From: Brevibacillus sp.
GTDB lineage: Bacteria; Bacillota; Bacilli; Brevibacillales; Brevibacillaceae
Length of the DNA: 15,039 bases
Reading direction: 5' to 3'
Assembly (NCBI GenBank): GCA_029240815.1
Contig: JARDZO010000126.1
Location: 1-15,039, forward strand
Positions 6,471 to 14,510 of the stretch are shown here, piece by piece. Under the pieces are notes generated by a model. That model had not been told where the DNA came from. It did no database searches and saw nothing but the letters and a program-made list of their open reading frames with translations. Position 1 is the stretch's first letter. Each line of letters starts with the position of its first letter. The position numbers and the translations under genes are program-made.

Positions 6471-6508
6471 AAAAAAGAGCCTCCTCTGTTCGTTCCAGAG
6501 AAGGCTCT
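6471..6508 (-). terminator. Rho-independent terminator after recG
   Basis: A 13-bp stem with one G-U pair (6476-6488 with 6496-6508) and a 7-base loop is followed on the minus strand by six T's. It lies 22 bp after the recG stop and separates the sda-recG unit from the lipoprotein gene. Confidence 0.92.
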
Positions 6509-6530
6509 GCTACATCCATCAACGATTCTT

Positions 6531-8585
6531 TTAGTCAAACACGATGCCGTCCAGCACGCCCTGGCGCTTTAAGTACTCGCGCAGCCAATGGTACTGAGGC
6601 TCCCGCCAAAAAACACTGTCCGCCACGAGCTTGGCCGTTTCCTGTCGGGCCACCTCCAGCGCCTTGTAGTCGCTCAAGAGATCTGCCACTTTAAACTCAG
6701 GAATACCGCTCTGCTTGGTGCCGAAAAAATCGCCAGGTCCGCGCAATTCCAGATCGCGCTGAGACAGTTCAAAGCCATCCGTCGTCTCGCACATGACGCG
6801 CATCCGCTCTTTCCCGATTTCCGACTTGGGATCAGCAATCAGCACGCAGAAAGACTGCTCCGAGCCACGGCCCACACGTCCGCGTAATTGGTGCAGCTGC
6901 GCAAGACCAAAGCGCTCCGCATCATAGATGACCATGTAGGTGGCATTCGGGACGTTTACACCGACCTCAACGACAGTGGTGGAAACGAGAACGGCATGTT
7001 CCCCTGCGAGAAAAGCCTGCATGACCGCATCCTTTTCCTTGGCAGGCAAGCGGCCGTGCATCAGACCTACGCCAAACTCGGGAAAAACGTGTGTGAGCTG
7101 TGCATGCACGTCGATCGCATTTTGCACGTCGAGCTTTTCCGACTCTTCGATCAGCGGACAGATGACGTACGCCTGCCGTCCTTTACGCAGCTCGTCACGC
7201 ATCTGCTCCAGAACAGCGGGAAACTGATCGTGCTTTTTCCACGTCGTCTCGATCGGCTTGCGTCCTGCTGGCATCTGGTCAATCGTAGAGACATCCATAT
7301 CGCCGAATGCCGTGATCGCCAGTGTCCGAGGAATCGGCGTCGCGGTCATGAACAACACGTCGGGAGCCAGGCCTTTGTTGCGCAAGATCCTCCGCTGTTC
7401 CACACCAAATCGGTGCTGCTCGTCTGTAATGACCAGACCCAGTCGTGAAAAGAACACATCCTCCTGAATCAAGGCATGTGTGCCGACGATGACATCGACG
7501 AGACCCATCTGCAGAGAGCCGATGACTTCACGCCTCCGTTTGGCGGTAAGCGATCCCGACAAAAGAGCCACCTCGATGCCATACGGGGACAACAGACTTG
7601 TCAGGGACTGGACATGCTGCTCCGCCAAGATTTCTGTCGGCACCATCAATGCTCCCTGGAATCCCGCCTTGACAGCAGCAATCAGGGCGATGGCAGCGAC
7701 GACCGTTTTCCCCGAACCAACGTCCCCCTGCAGCAGACGATTCATCGCATGTGGCGAACGCATATCGTCTAAAATTTCCTTCACAACCCGTTTTTGCGCA
7801 TCTGTGAGCGGAAATGGCAAAGAAGCAACAAACTGGCGGACCTCCTCCATGGGGATGGACAAGGCCATTCCTTCTGTCTGCTGCCGATTCACGCGGCGCA
7901 ACGTTTGCATTTTTAGCTGGAATAGGAACAGCTCTTCGAACATGATCCGTCGGCGCGCTTGTCTCCCCACTTCCGCATTTTCCGGAAAGTGAATGGAGTT
8001 GAAGGCTTCGATACGCGGCATCAGCCGGTAACGCTCCACAATGTCAGGTGGCAAAATTTCCGGTATCTCCTGACCATACTGACGCAAGGCCAATTGAATC
8101 GTTTTGCGAAGCAGATTGTGGGTGACATCCCCGCCCAGCGGATAGACAGGAGCCAGCTCGCCACGTTTGGCAGCCCGCTCTGAATCGACCTCTGTCATCT
8201 CGTTGACCGTGACTTGCAGCTTGTGCTTGTCCCATTTTCCCGTAATGAGAATTTCTTTGCCCGGAGACAGTCTGGTTTTCACAAACGTCTGGTTGAACCA
8301 GACCGCGGTGACCACCACCCTGTCCATGACCACCTTGACGGAAATACGCGATTTGCCTTTTCCATAAAAACGAACAGAGGGTTCGCCGTAAACCGTGCCT
8401 GCCAGCGTGACCCTCTCTCCGTCTTTCACCTCTGTCAAATCACGCACGCGGTAGTCTTCATACCGGGTCGGAAAGTACTCCAGGAGATCACCAACGCTGT
8501 GAATCCCCAATCCGGCAAAAGCTTTCGCCCGTTCTTCCCCTACCCCGTGCAGCTGGGAGACGGGAGCTTGATAAGACGCCGTCAT
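6531..8585 (-). CDS. recG: ATP-dependent DNA helicase RecG
   Basis: RecG remodels stalled replication forks and branch-migrates Holliday junctions. At 684 residues it matches the usual length (B. subtilis RecG is about the same). The N-terminal wedge/OB-fold region (about 50-150: RDLTEVKDGERVTLAGTVYG) binds the fork. Helicase motifs are intact: Walker A GDVGSGKT (287-294), TEILAEQH (317-324), the DEQH box (388-391), TATPIPRT (414-421) and QLRGRVGRG (566-574). The RecG-specific C-terminal segment (RDLELRGPGDFFGTKQSG) follows. The start ATG at 8585 overlaps the sdaAA stop as TAATG, implying coupling; a longer open frame lies inside sdaAA. In B. subtilis fapR follows recG; here it does not. Confidence 0.97.
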   Translation of the reverse strand: MTASYQAPVSQLHGVGEERAKAFAGLGIHSVGDLLEYFPTRYEDYRVRDLTEVKDGERVTLAGTVYGEPSVRFYGKGKSRISVKVVMDRVVVTAVWFNQTFVKTRLSPGKEILITGKWDKHKLQVTVNEMTEVDSERAAKRGELAPVYPLGGDVTHNLLRKTIQLALRQYGQEIPEILPPDIVERYRLMPRIEAFNSIHFPENAEVGRQARRRIMFEELFLFQLKMQTLRRVNRQQTEGMALSIPMEEVRQFVASLPFPLTDAQKRVVKEILDDMRSPHAMNRLLQGDVGSGKTVVAAIALIAAVKAGFQGALMVPTEILAEQHVQSLTSLLSPYGIEVALLSGSLTAKRRREVIGSLQMGLVDVIVGTHALIQEDVFFSRLGLVITDEQHRFGVEQRRILRNKGLAPDVLFMTATPIPRTLAITAFGDMDVSTIDQMPAGRKPIETTWKKHDQFPAVLEQMRDELRKGRQAYVICPLIEESEKLDVQNAIDVHAQLTHVFPEFGVGLMHGRLPAKEKDAVMQAFLAGEHAVLVSTTVVEVGVNVPNATYMVIYDAERFGLAQLHQLRGRVGRGSEQSFCVLIADPKSEIGKERMRVMCETTDGFELSQRDLELRGPGDFFGTKQSGIPEFKVADLLSDYKALEVARQETAKLVADSVFWREPQYHWLREYLKRQGVLDGIVFD

Positions 8586-9469
8586 TACTTGTCCAACCGT
8601 ACGCCGAAAATCTTGGCTTCGATTTGGCGCCCTGTCTGAGTCGCGGCCAGTCCGCCCTGGGCCGTCTCCTTGAGCGTCGTCGGCATCTCGCATCCGATCC
8701 GATACATCGCTTCGATGACTTCATCTGTCGGAATGGCGCTCTTGATGCCGGCCAACGCCATGTCAGCTGCTACCGTCGCGATAGCTGCTCCCATAGCGTT
8801 TCGCTTGACACAAGGCACCTCCACCAGTCCGGCTACGGGGTCACAGACCAGACCGAGCATGTTTTTCAAAGCGATCGCTACCGCTTGTGCCGATTCCTCC
8901 GGTGTTCCACCTGCCATTTCCACGATCGCTGCCGCTGCCATCGCTGTCGCCGAACCGACTTCAGCCTGACAGCCTCCTGCCGCACCGGAAATGAACGCGT
9001 TGTTGGCGATACAATAGCCGATCGCCCCAGCAGCGAACAAGTAGTTGACCATATCCTCACGGGAAGGCTGCAGCTTGTCAGACACGGCAAACAACGTCCC
9101 GGGAACGATCCCACAAGCCCCTGCCGTCGGTGTCGCCACGATCGTCCCCATCGCTGCATTGACTTCATTCACTGCCACAGACATCGATACGGCATTCAAG
9201 AGCGTCGGTCCCGATAAAAAGGGCTTGTTCTTCATATATTCCTGCAGCTTTTTCGCGTCTCCACCCGTCAATCCGCTATGGGATCGGATATCCTCTGTCA
9301 AGCCACGGCGAACAGCTTTTTCCATTACGTCCAGATTGGCGTACATTTCCTCCATGATGGCTTCCCGGCTGCGCTGGGATACTTCCATCTCTGCTTCGAT
9401 CATCACTTGAGAGATTTTCTTCCCCTGTGATTCCGCCAATTCAACCAGTTCAGCTACATTGCGAAACAT
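8585..9469 (-). CDS. sdaAA: L-serine dehydratase (ammonia-lyase), alpha subunit, iron-sulfur type
   Basis: Together with SdaAB it converts L-serine to pyruvate and ammonia using an oxygen-sensitive [4Fe-4S] cluster, in the cytoplasm. The 294-residue protein has the family motifs: SGPTLLNAVSMSVAVNEVNA, TPTAGACGIVPG (Cys119), GAAGGCQAEVGSA (Cys167) and GLVCDPVAG (Cys209). These three cysteines are the probable cluster ligands. It is followed by VPCVKRNAMGA, which is also conserved. ATG at 9469 is preceded by GAGGAG at a rather long spacing of about 13 bases. It lies 57 bp after sdaAB, and its stop overlaps recG. The pairing of separate AB and AA subunits is typical of Gram-positive bacteria. 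Confidence 0.96.
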   Translation of the reverse strand: MFRNVAELVELAESQGKKISQVMIEAEMEVSQRSREAIMEEMYANLDVMEKAVRRGLTEDIRSHSGLTGGDAKKLQEYMKNKPFLSGPTLLNAVSMSVAVNEVNAAMGTIVATPTAGACGIVPGTLFAVSDKLQPSREDMVNYLFAAGAIGYCIANNAFISGAAGGCQAEVGSATAMAAAAIVEMAGGTPEESAQAVAIALKNMLGLVCDPVAGLVEVPCVKRNAMGAAIATVAADMALAGIKSAIPTDEVIEAMYRIGCEMPTTLKETAQGGLAATQTGRQIEAKIFGVRLDK

Positions 9470-9526
9470 CTCGTTGATTCACTCCTCTACTCCCGCTATT
9501 TTCGTTTGAGCACATTTCATATTCCG

Positions 9527-10192
9527 CTAGTTCAACGAAAGCAGGGAAACGTCAAATACATAAGGAATCTGCCGGATTTCTTCCAGCACTTCCGCCGAAA
9601 CGGGTGCATCTGTCTCAATCGCCATCAGGGCACGAGAGCCTCGATCGTGGCGAGAAACCTCCATAAGCCCTACGTTGATCCGATGCTGGGTCAACACCTT
9701 GGCTACAGCGGCGATCATCCCGAAGCGATCCTCGTGCAATACCAGCATGGTAGGACTATCAAAGCCCAGCTGCAAGGTAAAGCCGTTCACTTCCAGAACT
9801 TCGATCTTGCCCCCACCGATGGAAACGCCGACCACTTCGATCGCCGCTTGTTCATCGGACAGCTTGATTCGTGCCGTATTAGGGTGCTCTGTCAAGATTT
9901 CGGACGTAGTCAAATTCACTTCCATCCCTGCCTTTTCAGCAATGACAAGTGAATTCTTCAGGCGCAAGTCAGACGTGTCAAAATCGAGAATACCAGCGAC
10001 TGTCGCAACGTCAGAGCCATGGCCCTTGTACGTCTTGGCAAACGATCCGTAAAAGGTGATCTCTGCACGCTTTGGCTGTTTTCCGAACAGCTTGCGCGCC
10101 ACCCTGCCGATGCGTGCTGCACCTGCTGTATGGGAACTGGACGGTCCAACCATGATTGGACCGATAATATCAAATACGCTTTTGTACTTCAA
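9527..10192 (-). CDS. sdaAB: L-serine dehydratase (ammonia-lyase), beta subunit
   Basis: Partner subunit of the iron-sulfur serine dehydratase, 221 residues. The N-terminus reads KYKSVFDIIGPIMVGPSSSH and contains the SSSHTAGA motif (18-25). YGSFAKTYKGHGSD and HPNTARI follow. Residues about 148-221 form an ACT domain (PTMLVLHEDRFGMIAAVAKV), likely for serine sensing or subunit contacts. The start is TTG at 10192-10190, supported by AGGAGG 8 bases upstream and by the match of the first residues (MKYKSVFDIIGP) to the B. subtilis protein. It is the first gene of the sdaAB-sdaAA-recG unit. A cre-like site lies 66-79 bp upstream of the start. Confidence 0.96.
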   Translation of the reverse strand: MKYKSVFDIIGPIMVGPSSSHTAGAARIGRVARKLFGKQPKRAEITFYGSFAKTYKGHGSDVATVAGILDFDTSDLRLKNSLVIAEKAGMEVNLTTSEILTEHPNTARIKLSDEQAAIEVVGVSIGGGKIEVLEVNGFTLQLGFDSPTMLVLHEDRFGMIAAVAKVLTQHRINVGLMEVSRHDRGSRALMAIETDAPVSAEVLEEIRQIPYVFDVSLLSLN

Positions 10193-10239
10193 CCGGTTCT
10201 CCTCCTGTTATCGCAAGGGGTTCAACAAGATTCACTCTC

Positions 10240-10271
10240 ATTGTATCCTACCGCTTCTGAAAGCGCTATAG
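10240..10271 (-). promoter_or_regulatory. Candidate sdaAB promoter region with cre-like (CcpA) site
   Basis: TGAAAGCGCTATAG (10258-10271, plus-strand reading) fits 12 of 14 positions of the cre consensus TGWNANCGNTNWCA. It lies just upstream of a possible -10 element, GATACAAT on the minus strand (TACAAT at 10245-10240), in the -35 region. A proper -35 hexamer is absent, so the promoter call is weak. If real, CcpA would repress serine degradation when glucose is present. Confidence 0.35.
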
Positions 10272-10344
10272 GTTTCACTTCTAGGCAGATAGTTAGAACG
10301 AATAAGAAAACACAGTCTACCTCCCCTTTCTTTTTAAAATCTGA

Positions 10345-10373
10345 TTGAACAAACGAGGACAGAAAATTATAAT
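10345..10373 (+). promoter_or_regulatory. Sigma-A promoter of the GNAT gene
   Basis: TTGAAC (10345-10350) and TATAAT (10368-10373) are separated by exactly 17 bp, a near-consensus vegetative promoter. The -10 lies about 50 bp before the GNAT start codon, giving a leader of about 45 bases. Confidence 0.8.
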
Positions 10374-10424
10374 AGTACTTCTTCCTAGTTTTTACCATTC
10401 AGCGTAGCGGAAATGAGGGATTAC

Positions 10425-10973
10425 ATGATCATTACCAATCAGGAATATAATGTAAACGGACAGGCTTATACTATTCGATCTGCCATCGAGAAGGATGCAC
10501 AAGCGCTATCTGATGTACGACTACAGATCGATGGTGAAACGGAAAATCTGGACAGAGAACAAGGAGAGGCATTCATCGATACACCTGGATTCGAACAGAT
10601 CATACGAACAGACACGGAGAATCCACGGAGCTTATTTTTGGTGGCGGCCGTAGATGAGCGGATCGTCGGATTTTCCCGATGCGAAGGAAATCATTTAAAA
10701 AGATTCACTCATAAAGTTGAATTCGGCGTATGCGTCTTAAAGGATTTTTGGGGATATGGGATTGGGAAACATCTTCTACAAGAATCGATTTCTTGGGCTG
10801 ACTCCACTGGCATTAAAAAAATCACCTTGAATGTTTTAGAAACAAATGATAAAGCTGTGAAACTATACCAAAAGCTCGGCTTTGAAATCGAGGGTATGTT
10901 AAAGAACGACAAAGTTCTTTCCGACGGTAAGTATTATCACACCATTGTGATGGGCAGATTTCATGATGTATAA
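10425..10973 (+). CDS. GNAT family N-acetyltransferase
   Basis: A 182-residue enzyme of the Gcn5-related acetyltransferase superfamily, resembling the RimJ/RimL and Bacillus YkkB-type group. It transfers an acetyl group from acetyl-CoA to an amine; the acceptor is unknown. Evidence includes YTIRSAIEKDAQALSDVRLQ near the N-terminus and LFLVAAVDERIVGFSRCEG (beta strands). The acetyl-CoA loop is GVCVLKDFWGYGIGKHLLQE, and LNVLETNDKAVKLYQKLGFE is motif B. I chose ATG 10425 because GAGGG lies 5 bases before it. ATG 10413, four codons upstream, is possible but has a poorer ribosome binding site. The gene looks more AT-rich than its neighbours and has its own promoter. It interrupts the usual yloV-sdaAB adjacency together with degV, which hints at insertion. 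Confidence 0.9.
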   Translation: MIITNQEYNVNGQAYTIRSAIEKDAQALSDVRLQIDGETENLDREQGEAFIDTPGFEQIIRTDTENPRSLFLVAAVDERIVGFSRCEGNHLKRFTHKVEFGVCVLKDFWGYGIGKHLLQESISWADSTGIKKITLNVLETNDKAVKLYQKLGFEIEGMLKNDKVLSDGKYYHTIVMGRFHDV

Positions 10974-10983
10974 GTCAGCCCCT

Positions 10984-11024
10984 AAAAAAAGACACTTACC
11001 AACGAACTTTTGGCAAGTGTCTTT
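10984..11024. terminator. Bidirectional terminator between the GNAT gene and degV
   Basis: A 15-bp stem with one wobble pair (10988-11002 with 11010-11024) and a 7-base loop lies between convergent genes. On the minus strand it is followed by seven T's (10990-10984 read as T), a strong terminator for degV. On the plus strand it ends in TTTATT, a weaker one for the GNAT gene. Confidence 0.93.
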
Positions 11025-11030
11025 ATTCTA

Positions 11031-11885
11031 TTAAGCTTTTACCATCAGAATCCCAATCAAGCCAGGTCCGGTGTGTGTACCGATTACCGGTCCGACCTCT
11101 TCTAGATGGGCGTCGGCAACTTGAAATTCTTGTTTGATTCGCTCCAATATTTCAGCTGCCTGATCTGGAACCGCGCTATGCAAAACCCCTACCTTCACGG
11201 GTTTTCCCTGTGAGTACTCCTGGAACGATTCCAGCACGCGGTTAATCGCTTTTTTGGTGCCCCTCACCTTGTCAAAGGCGGTGACGTATCCAGCCGGATC
11301 CAGTGTCAAAATCGGCTTGATGTTTAGCAAAGAGCCAATCACCGCTGCCGCACGCCCGATCCGTCCGCCTTTTTGCAAGAACTCCAGTGTATCGACGATA
11401 AAGTAGACCCGTACTTCATCCACATAGCGATCAATCATATCGAGGATCTGCTGCTTGCTCTTGCCTTCCTGCGCAGCCTTTGCCGCATCCACACAGATCA
11501 TCCCATGCACATAGGATGCTTTACGCGAGTCGATCACAGTGATGTCGATGCTCTCTTCCAGCATAGACTTGGCGATCATGGCGGACTGGTAAGTACCGGA
11601 CAACGCAGCGGACAGCATGATGGCAATAATCTGCACATCTTTTCCATACTGCTCGTAAATCGCCTTGTACGCTTCCGCAAACTCCAGTGGAGAAGGCTGC
11701 GAGGTAGTCGGCAACACGCTCGATTGCTTCAGCTTTTCAAAAAAAGCGGTGGAAGAAATGGTGACTCCGTCCTGATAGGTTTCCGATCCGAACATAACCT
11801 TCAGCGGGACAGCCACGATCCCCAAAGATTGCCGCACAGACGCATCAATATCAGATGCGCTGTCGGTAAGAATCACGATTGGCAT
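11031..11885 (-). CDS. DegV family protein (fatty-acid-binding, FakB type)
   Basis: DegV/FakB proteins hold a single fatty acid and present it to the kinase FakA, which makes acyl-phosphate for phospholipid synthesis. The 284-residue protein has the family pattern: IVILTDSASDID at the N-terminus, PLKVMFGSETYQDG, the LPTTSQPSP loop (Thr60-Thr61-Ser62), LSAALSGTYQSA, and FLQKGGRIG. It ends in GTHTGPGLIG, the region contacting the fatty acid carboxylate. Start ATG at 11885 follows GAGGAGG. It begins 21 bp after the yloV stop on the same strand, so kinase and carrier are probably co-expressed. That context makes the FakB role more likely than for an isolated DegV. Which fatty acid it prefers cannot be read from sequence. 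Confidence 0.94.
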   Translation of the reverse strand: MPIVILTDSASDIDASVRQSLGIVAVPLKVMFGSETYQDGVTISSTAFFEKLKQSSVLPTTSQPSPLEFAEAYKAIYEQYGKDVQIIAIMLSAALSGTYQSAMIAKSMLEESIDITVIDSRKASYVHGMICVDAAKAAQEGKSKQQILDMIDRYVDEVRVYFIVDTLEFLQKGGRIGRAAAVIGSLLNIKPILTLDPAGYVTAFDKVRGTKKAINRVLESFQEYSQGKPVKVGVLHSAVPDQAAEILERIKQEFQVADAHLEEVGPVIGTHTGPGLIGILMVKA

Positions 11886-11906
11886 TCACGAGCCCTCCTC
11901 TCACCA

Positions 11907-13604
11907 TTACTCAACAGAAAAGATGAACGGATATAGCGGCTGACCGCCATCCTGGATTTCTACTTCCACATCCGGATATGCGTCTGCCAGTGCCGCCTCT
12001 AGAGCTACTGCCTGTTCTTGTGTCGCCCCTTCTCCCAGGAACATGGTGACGATCTCTGCATCCTCATCTACCAATTCCAAGAGGAGAGTCACTGCACTTG
12101 CCATCATATCTGGACCAGCTGTGACTATTTCCTTTTCAGCAATCCCGATATAGTCGCCCTCTTTTATCTCTACATCGCCCATGCGCGTATCGCGAACGGC
12201 GTGCGTGACCATTCCCGTCTTTACGGAAGCGATGGCTTTCTTCATCGCAGTCGTGTTGGCTTCGACCTCTGCCGCTCCATTGAAAGCGACCAATGCCGCC
12301 AAGCCTTGAGGAATGCTCTTGCTCGGAATGACTGAAACGGATCCCTCAGACAACTCCGCTGCCTGCTCGGCAGCCATGACGATGTTGCTGTTATTCGGCA
12401 GGATGATAATCTCGTTGGCATGCAGTCCGTCGATGGCGTTCAGGAAATCCTCCGTGCTCGGATTCATTGTTTGTCCGCCTTCGACGACTACATGCACACC
12501 CATACTGCGCAAAATCTTGGCTATCCCCTCGCCAGCGGCAACTGCAATCAAACCGTAAGAAAGCGCTTCAGCCTGTGGCGAAACAGCGACAGCATTTTTC
12601 ACCTTACTCTCTTCTGCTTTGAGAATATTGGCATGCTGTTCGCGCATGTTTTCAATTTTTAGGCGATGAAGGCTTCCGAATTGCTGTGCATATTGAAGCA
12701 CGTTGCCAGGATGCTCCGCGTGAATGTGTACCTTTACCACTTCATCATCGGACACAACCAGCAGGGAATCACCCATTTGATCTAATTGGCTGCGGAAAAG
12801 TCCTTCTGAGAACGGCTTTTTGTTTGGTTCGGTGCTTTGCGCGATCTGAACCATGAACTCCGTGCAGTAGCCAAAGGTGATGTCTTCCGTTCTCATATGG
12901 ATTTGCGCATGCTGCTCGTGAACCAGCTTGTCCAGGTCCGCCTCTTTCAACTCTACCTTCGGCTTATGCTGGATGTCCTCCAGTGCTTCGCCACGCAGGG
13001 CTCTCAAAAATCCTTCGTAAATAAACAACAGTCCTTGTCCACCTGAATCGACGACGCCTACCTCTTTTAGCACAGGTAGCATCTCAGGGGTGCGCAGCAG
13101 TGTCTCCTGCGCCTGTTCATACGTTTTTTCCATGACGACTACAATATCGTCCGTCGTACGGGCTGCACGGACAGCCAGATCGGCTGCCTCTCGGGCGACT
13201 GTGAGAATCGTCCCCTCGACCGGTTTCATGACAGCTTGATAGGCTGAATCCACCCCGGATTTTAATGCCTCGGCAAACTGGCGAGAGTTTATGAGCTCTT
13301 TCCCGTTTACAGCTTTGCTAAAGCCACGGAACAATTGGGATAAAATGACTCCAGAGTTGCCGCGCGCTCCCATCAATAAGCCCTTGGCCAATGCGGAAGC
13401 CGCTTCTGTGATGCGGGGAGATTCCTTGCGTTTCAATTCCTCCACACCTGATGTAAGCGTCAAATTCATGTTTGTCCCAGTATCTCCATCGGGTACGGGA
13501 AAGACGTTCAACCCATCCACCACTTTGACGTTTTCAGACAAAAGGTTTGCCCCCAGGTAAACCATCCGGCTAAAAAGCACGCCATCAAGACGCGTATGTA
13601 CCAA
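11907..13604 (-). CDS. yloV: DAK2-domain fatty acid kinase, FakA/YloV type
   Basis: Cytoplasmic kinase that phosphorylates fatty acids held by FakB/DegV proteins, allowing recycling or uptake of fatty acids. The 565-residue protein carries the N-terminal DAK2 kinase domain with NVFPVPDGDTGTNMN, where Asp39 and Asp41 are expected magnesium/ADP ligands. GARGNSGVILSQLFRG and VKPVEGTILTV-like segments follow. The middle domain has GYCTEF (Cys247) and KVHIHAEHPG (His293, His295), matching the zinc ligands known in FakA. A C-terminal domain follows. The start is TTG at 13604-13602, 8 bases after AAGGAGG, giving an N-terminus MVHTRLDG like that of B. subtilis YloV (RTLDG). It lies 16 bp after yloU and 21 bp before degV. 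Confidence 0.95.
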   Translation of the reverse strand: MVHTRLDGVLFSRMVYLGANLLSENVKVVDGLNVFPVPDGDTGTNMNLTLTSGVEELKRKESPRITEAASALAKGLLMGARGNSGVILSQLFRGFSKAVNGKELINSRQFAEALKSGVDSAYQAVMKPVEGTILTVAREAADLAVRAARTTDDIVVVMEKTYEQAQETLLRTPEMLPVLKEVGVVDSGGQGLLFIYEGFLRALRGEALEDIQHKPKVELKEADLDKLVHEQHAQIHMRTEDITFGYCTEFMVQIAQSTEPNKKPFSEGLFRSQLDQMGDSLLVVSDDEVVKVHIHAEHPGNVLQYAQQFGSLHRLKIENMREQHANILKAEESKVKNAVAVSPQAEALSYGLIAVAAGEGIAKILRSMGVHVVVEGGQTMNPSTEDFLNAIDGLHANEIIILPNNSNIVMAAEQAAELSEGSVSVIPSKSIPQGLAALVAFNGAAEVEANTTAMKKAIASVKTGMVTHAVRDTRMGDVEIKEGDYIGIAEKEIVTAGPDMMASAVTLLLELVDEDAEIVTMFLGEGATQEQAVALEAALADAYPDVEVEIQDGGQPLYPFIFSVE

Positions 13605-13620
13605 CTGATGTTCCTCCTTA

Positions 13621-13986
13621 TTATGTATCCCTGTCTGTACGTACTCCCTGCACGAAAATATTCACGGCAGTGACATCGATTCCAACGGTTTGCTCCAAGG
13701 TATAACGAACGCGACGCTGCACATTACCCGCAACCTCGGAAATTTTAACGCCATAGCTGACGACGATATGCATGTCCAATGTCACTTCGCCGTTCTGATT
13801 GTGAACGACAACCCCTTTACTCAGGTTATCTCGTCCCAGCAGCTCGGCAATTCCATCCTTCAGCGCTTTTCTTGGAGACATTCCCACAAGGCCGAAGACT
13901 TCCATAGCGGCGCCTCCCGCAATCCGAGCGATCACTTCTTCTGTAACATCTATTTTCCCCAGAGATGTGTTCATTTCAACTGTCAT
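13621..13986 (-). CDS. yloU: Asp23/Gls24 family protein YloU
   Basis: A 121-residue alkaline-shock (Asp23) family protein. The pattern is clear: GKIDVTEEVIARIAGGAAME, GLVGMSPRKALKDGIAELLG, VVVHNQNGEVTLDMHIVVSYG and VQRRVRYTLEQTVGIDVTAVNIFVQGV. Such proteins are linked to envelope stress or membrane association in Firmicutes; the exact job of YloU is unknown. The ATG at 13986 was chosen because GAGGAGG lies about 9 bases upstream; an open frame extends 20 codons further without a ribosome binding site. It is the first gene of yloU-yloV-degV, and the yloU-yloV pairing is widely kept in Bacillales, suggesting a role tied to the fatty acid kinase. Confidence 0.95.
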   Translation of the reverse strand: MTVEMNTSLGKIDVTEEVIARIAGGAAMEVFGLVGMSPRKALKDGIAELLGRDNLSKGVVVHNQNGEVTLDMHIVVSYGVKISEVAGNVQRRVRYTLEQTVGIDVTAVNIFVQGVRTDRDT

Positions 13987-14049
13987 GCAAGGACTCCTCC
14001 TCATTTCAACAGCTTGATCGCTTTGGTAAGCGTAAACATGCTTCATATA

Positions 14050-14078
14050 ATTTTACACTAACATATTGAAGAAATGAA
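14050..14078 (-). promoter_or_regulatory. Weak candidate promoter of yloU-yloV-degV
   Basis: On the minus strand TTCATT (14078-14073) and TAAAAT (14055-14050) are separated by 17 bp, about 65 bp before the yloU start. The -35 match is poor (3 of 6), so this is only the best option I can see in the divergent region shared with rpmB. Confidence 0.3.
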
Positions 14079-14136
14079 GCGTTTTGTCGGATATGAAAGG
14101 AAAGAAGGAAGACAGGGCTTTTCCACATGTCAAGTA

Positions 14137-14197
14137 TTGCAATTGACAGCATTCCTGTGCTACTATGGTTGAGTATTTGTGTTCCCTTTATAGGGAA
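14137..14197 (+). promoter_or_regulatory. rpmB promoter and short leader hairpin
   Basis: TGC-TACTAT (14158-14166) is an extended -10 element, with TTGCAA (14137-14142) 18 bp upstream as the -35. A consensus TTGACA at 14143-14148 is too close to that -10 but could serve TATGGT (14164-14169) with a short 15-bp spacer. In the leader, TTCCCT and AGGGAA (14182-14187 with 14192-14197) form a 6-bp hairpin with a 4-base loop, 18 bases before the ribosome binding site. Confidence 0.5.
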
Positions 14198-14229
14198 TTC
14201 CGTTAGATGCAACAAGGAGGTGGATCGTA

Positions 14230-14418
14230 ATGGCACGTCGTTGCTTTGTAACTGGTAAATCTGCTAAAGCAGGAAACGCTCGCTCCCACTCCATGCGCGC
14301 AACTCGCCGCACTTGGGGTGTTAACGTACAAAAAGTGCGCATTCTTGTAAATGGTAAACCAAAGCGCGTTTATGTAAGTACCCGAGCACTGAAATCCGGA
14401 CTCGTAACTCGCGTGTAG
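14230..14418 (+). CDS. rpmB: 50S ribosomal protein L28
   Basis: Ribosomal protein bL28, 62 residues, the usual length. It reads [20 protein letters not shown] at the start, [20 protein letters not shown] in the middle and [16 protein letters not shown] at the end, nearly the same as B. subtilis RpmB. Only one cysteine (Cys5) is present, so this is the zinc-free form. ATG at 14230 follows AAGGAGGTGGATCG. It is a single-gene plus-strand unit with promoter and terminator, divergent from yloU and convergent with spoVM, as in B. subtilis. Confidence 0.98.
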   Translation: MARRCFVTGKSAKAGNARSHSMRATRRTWGVNVQKVRILVNGKPKRVYVSTRALKSGLVTRV

Positions 14419-14434
14419 TCTTTTCTACAACGCG

Positions 14435-14462
14435 AAAAAAAGCACCCTCGAGGTGCTTTTTT
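14435..14462. terminator. Bidirectional terminator between rpmB and spoVM
   Basis: AAAAAAGCACC (14436-14446) pairs with GGTGCTTTTTT (14452-14462) around a CTCGA loop. The A-run on one side and T-run on the other make it usable from both directions: 17 bp past the rpmB stop, and about 50 bp past the spoVM stop on the other strand. Confidence 0.9.
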
Positions 14463-14510
14463 GCATTTCCGACGTTCCACTCTTTCCCTCAGGAGGCCGA
14501 GGCGACGCCG

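Noticed and set aside
14182..14197. rpmB leader hairpin as a ribosomal-protein autoregulatory element
   Set aside because: A 6-bp stem alone is too simple and I know of no established L28 leader motif of this form. It is noted only with the promoter.
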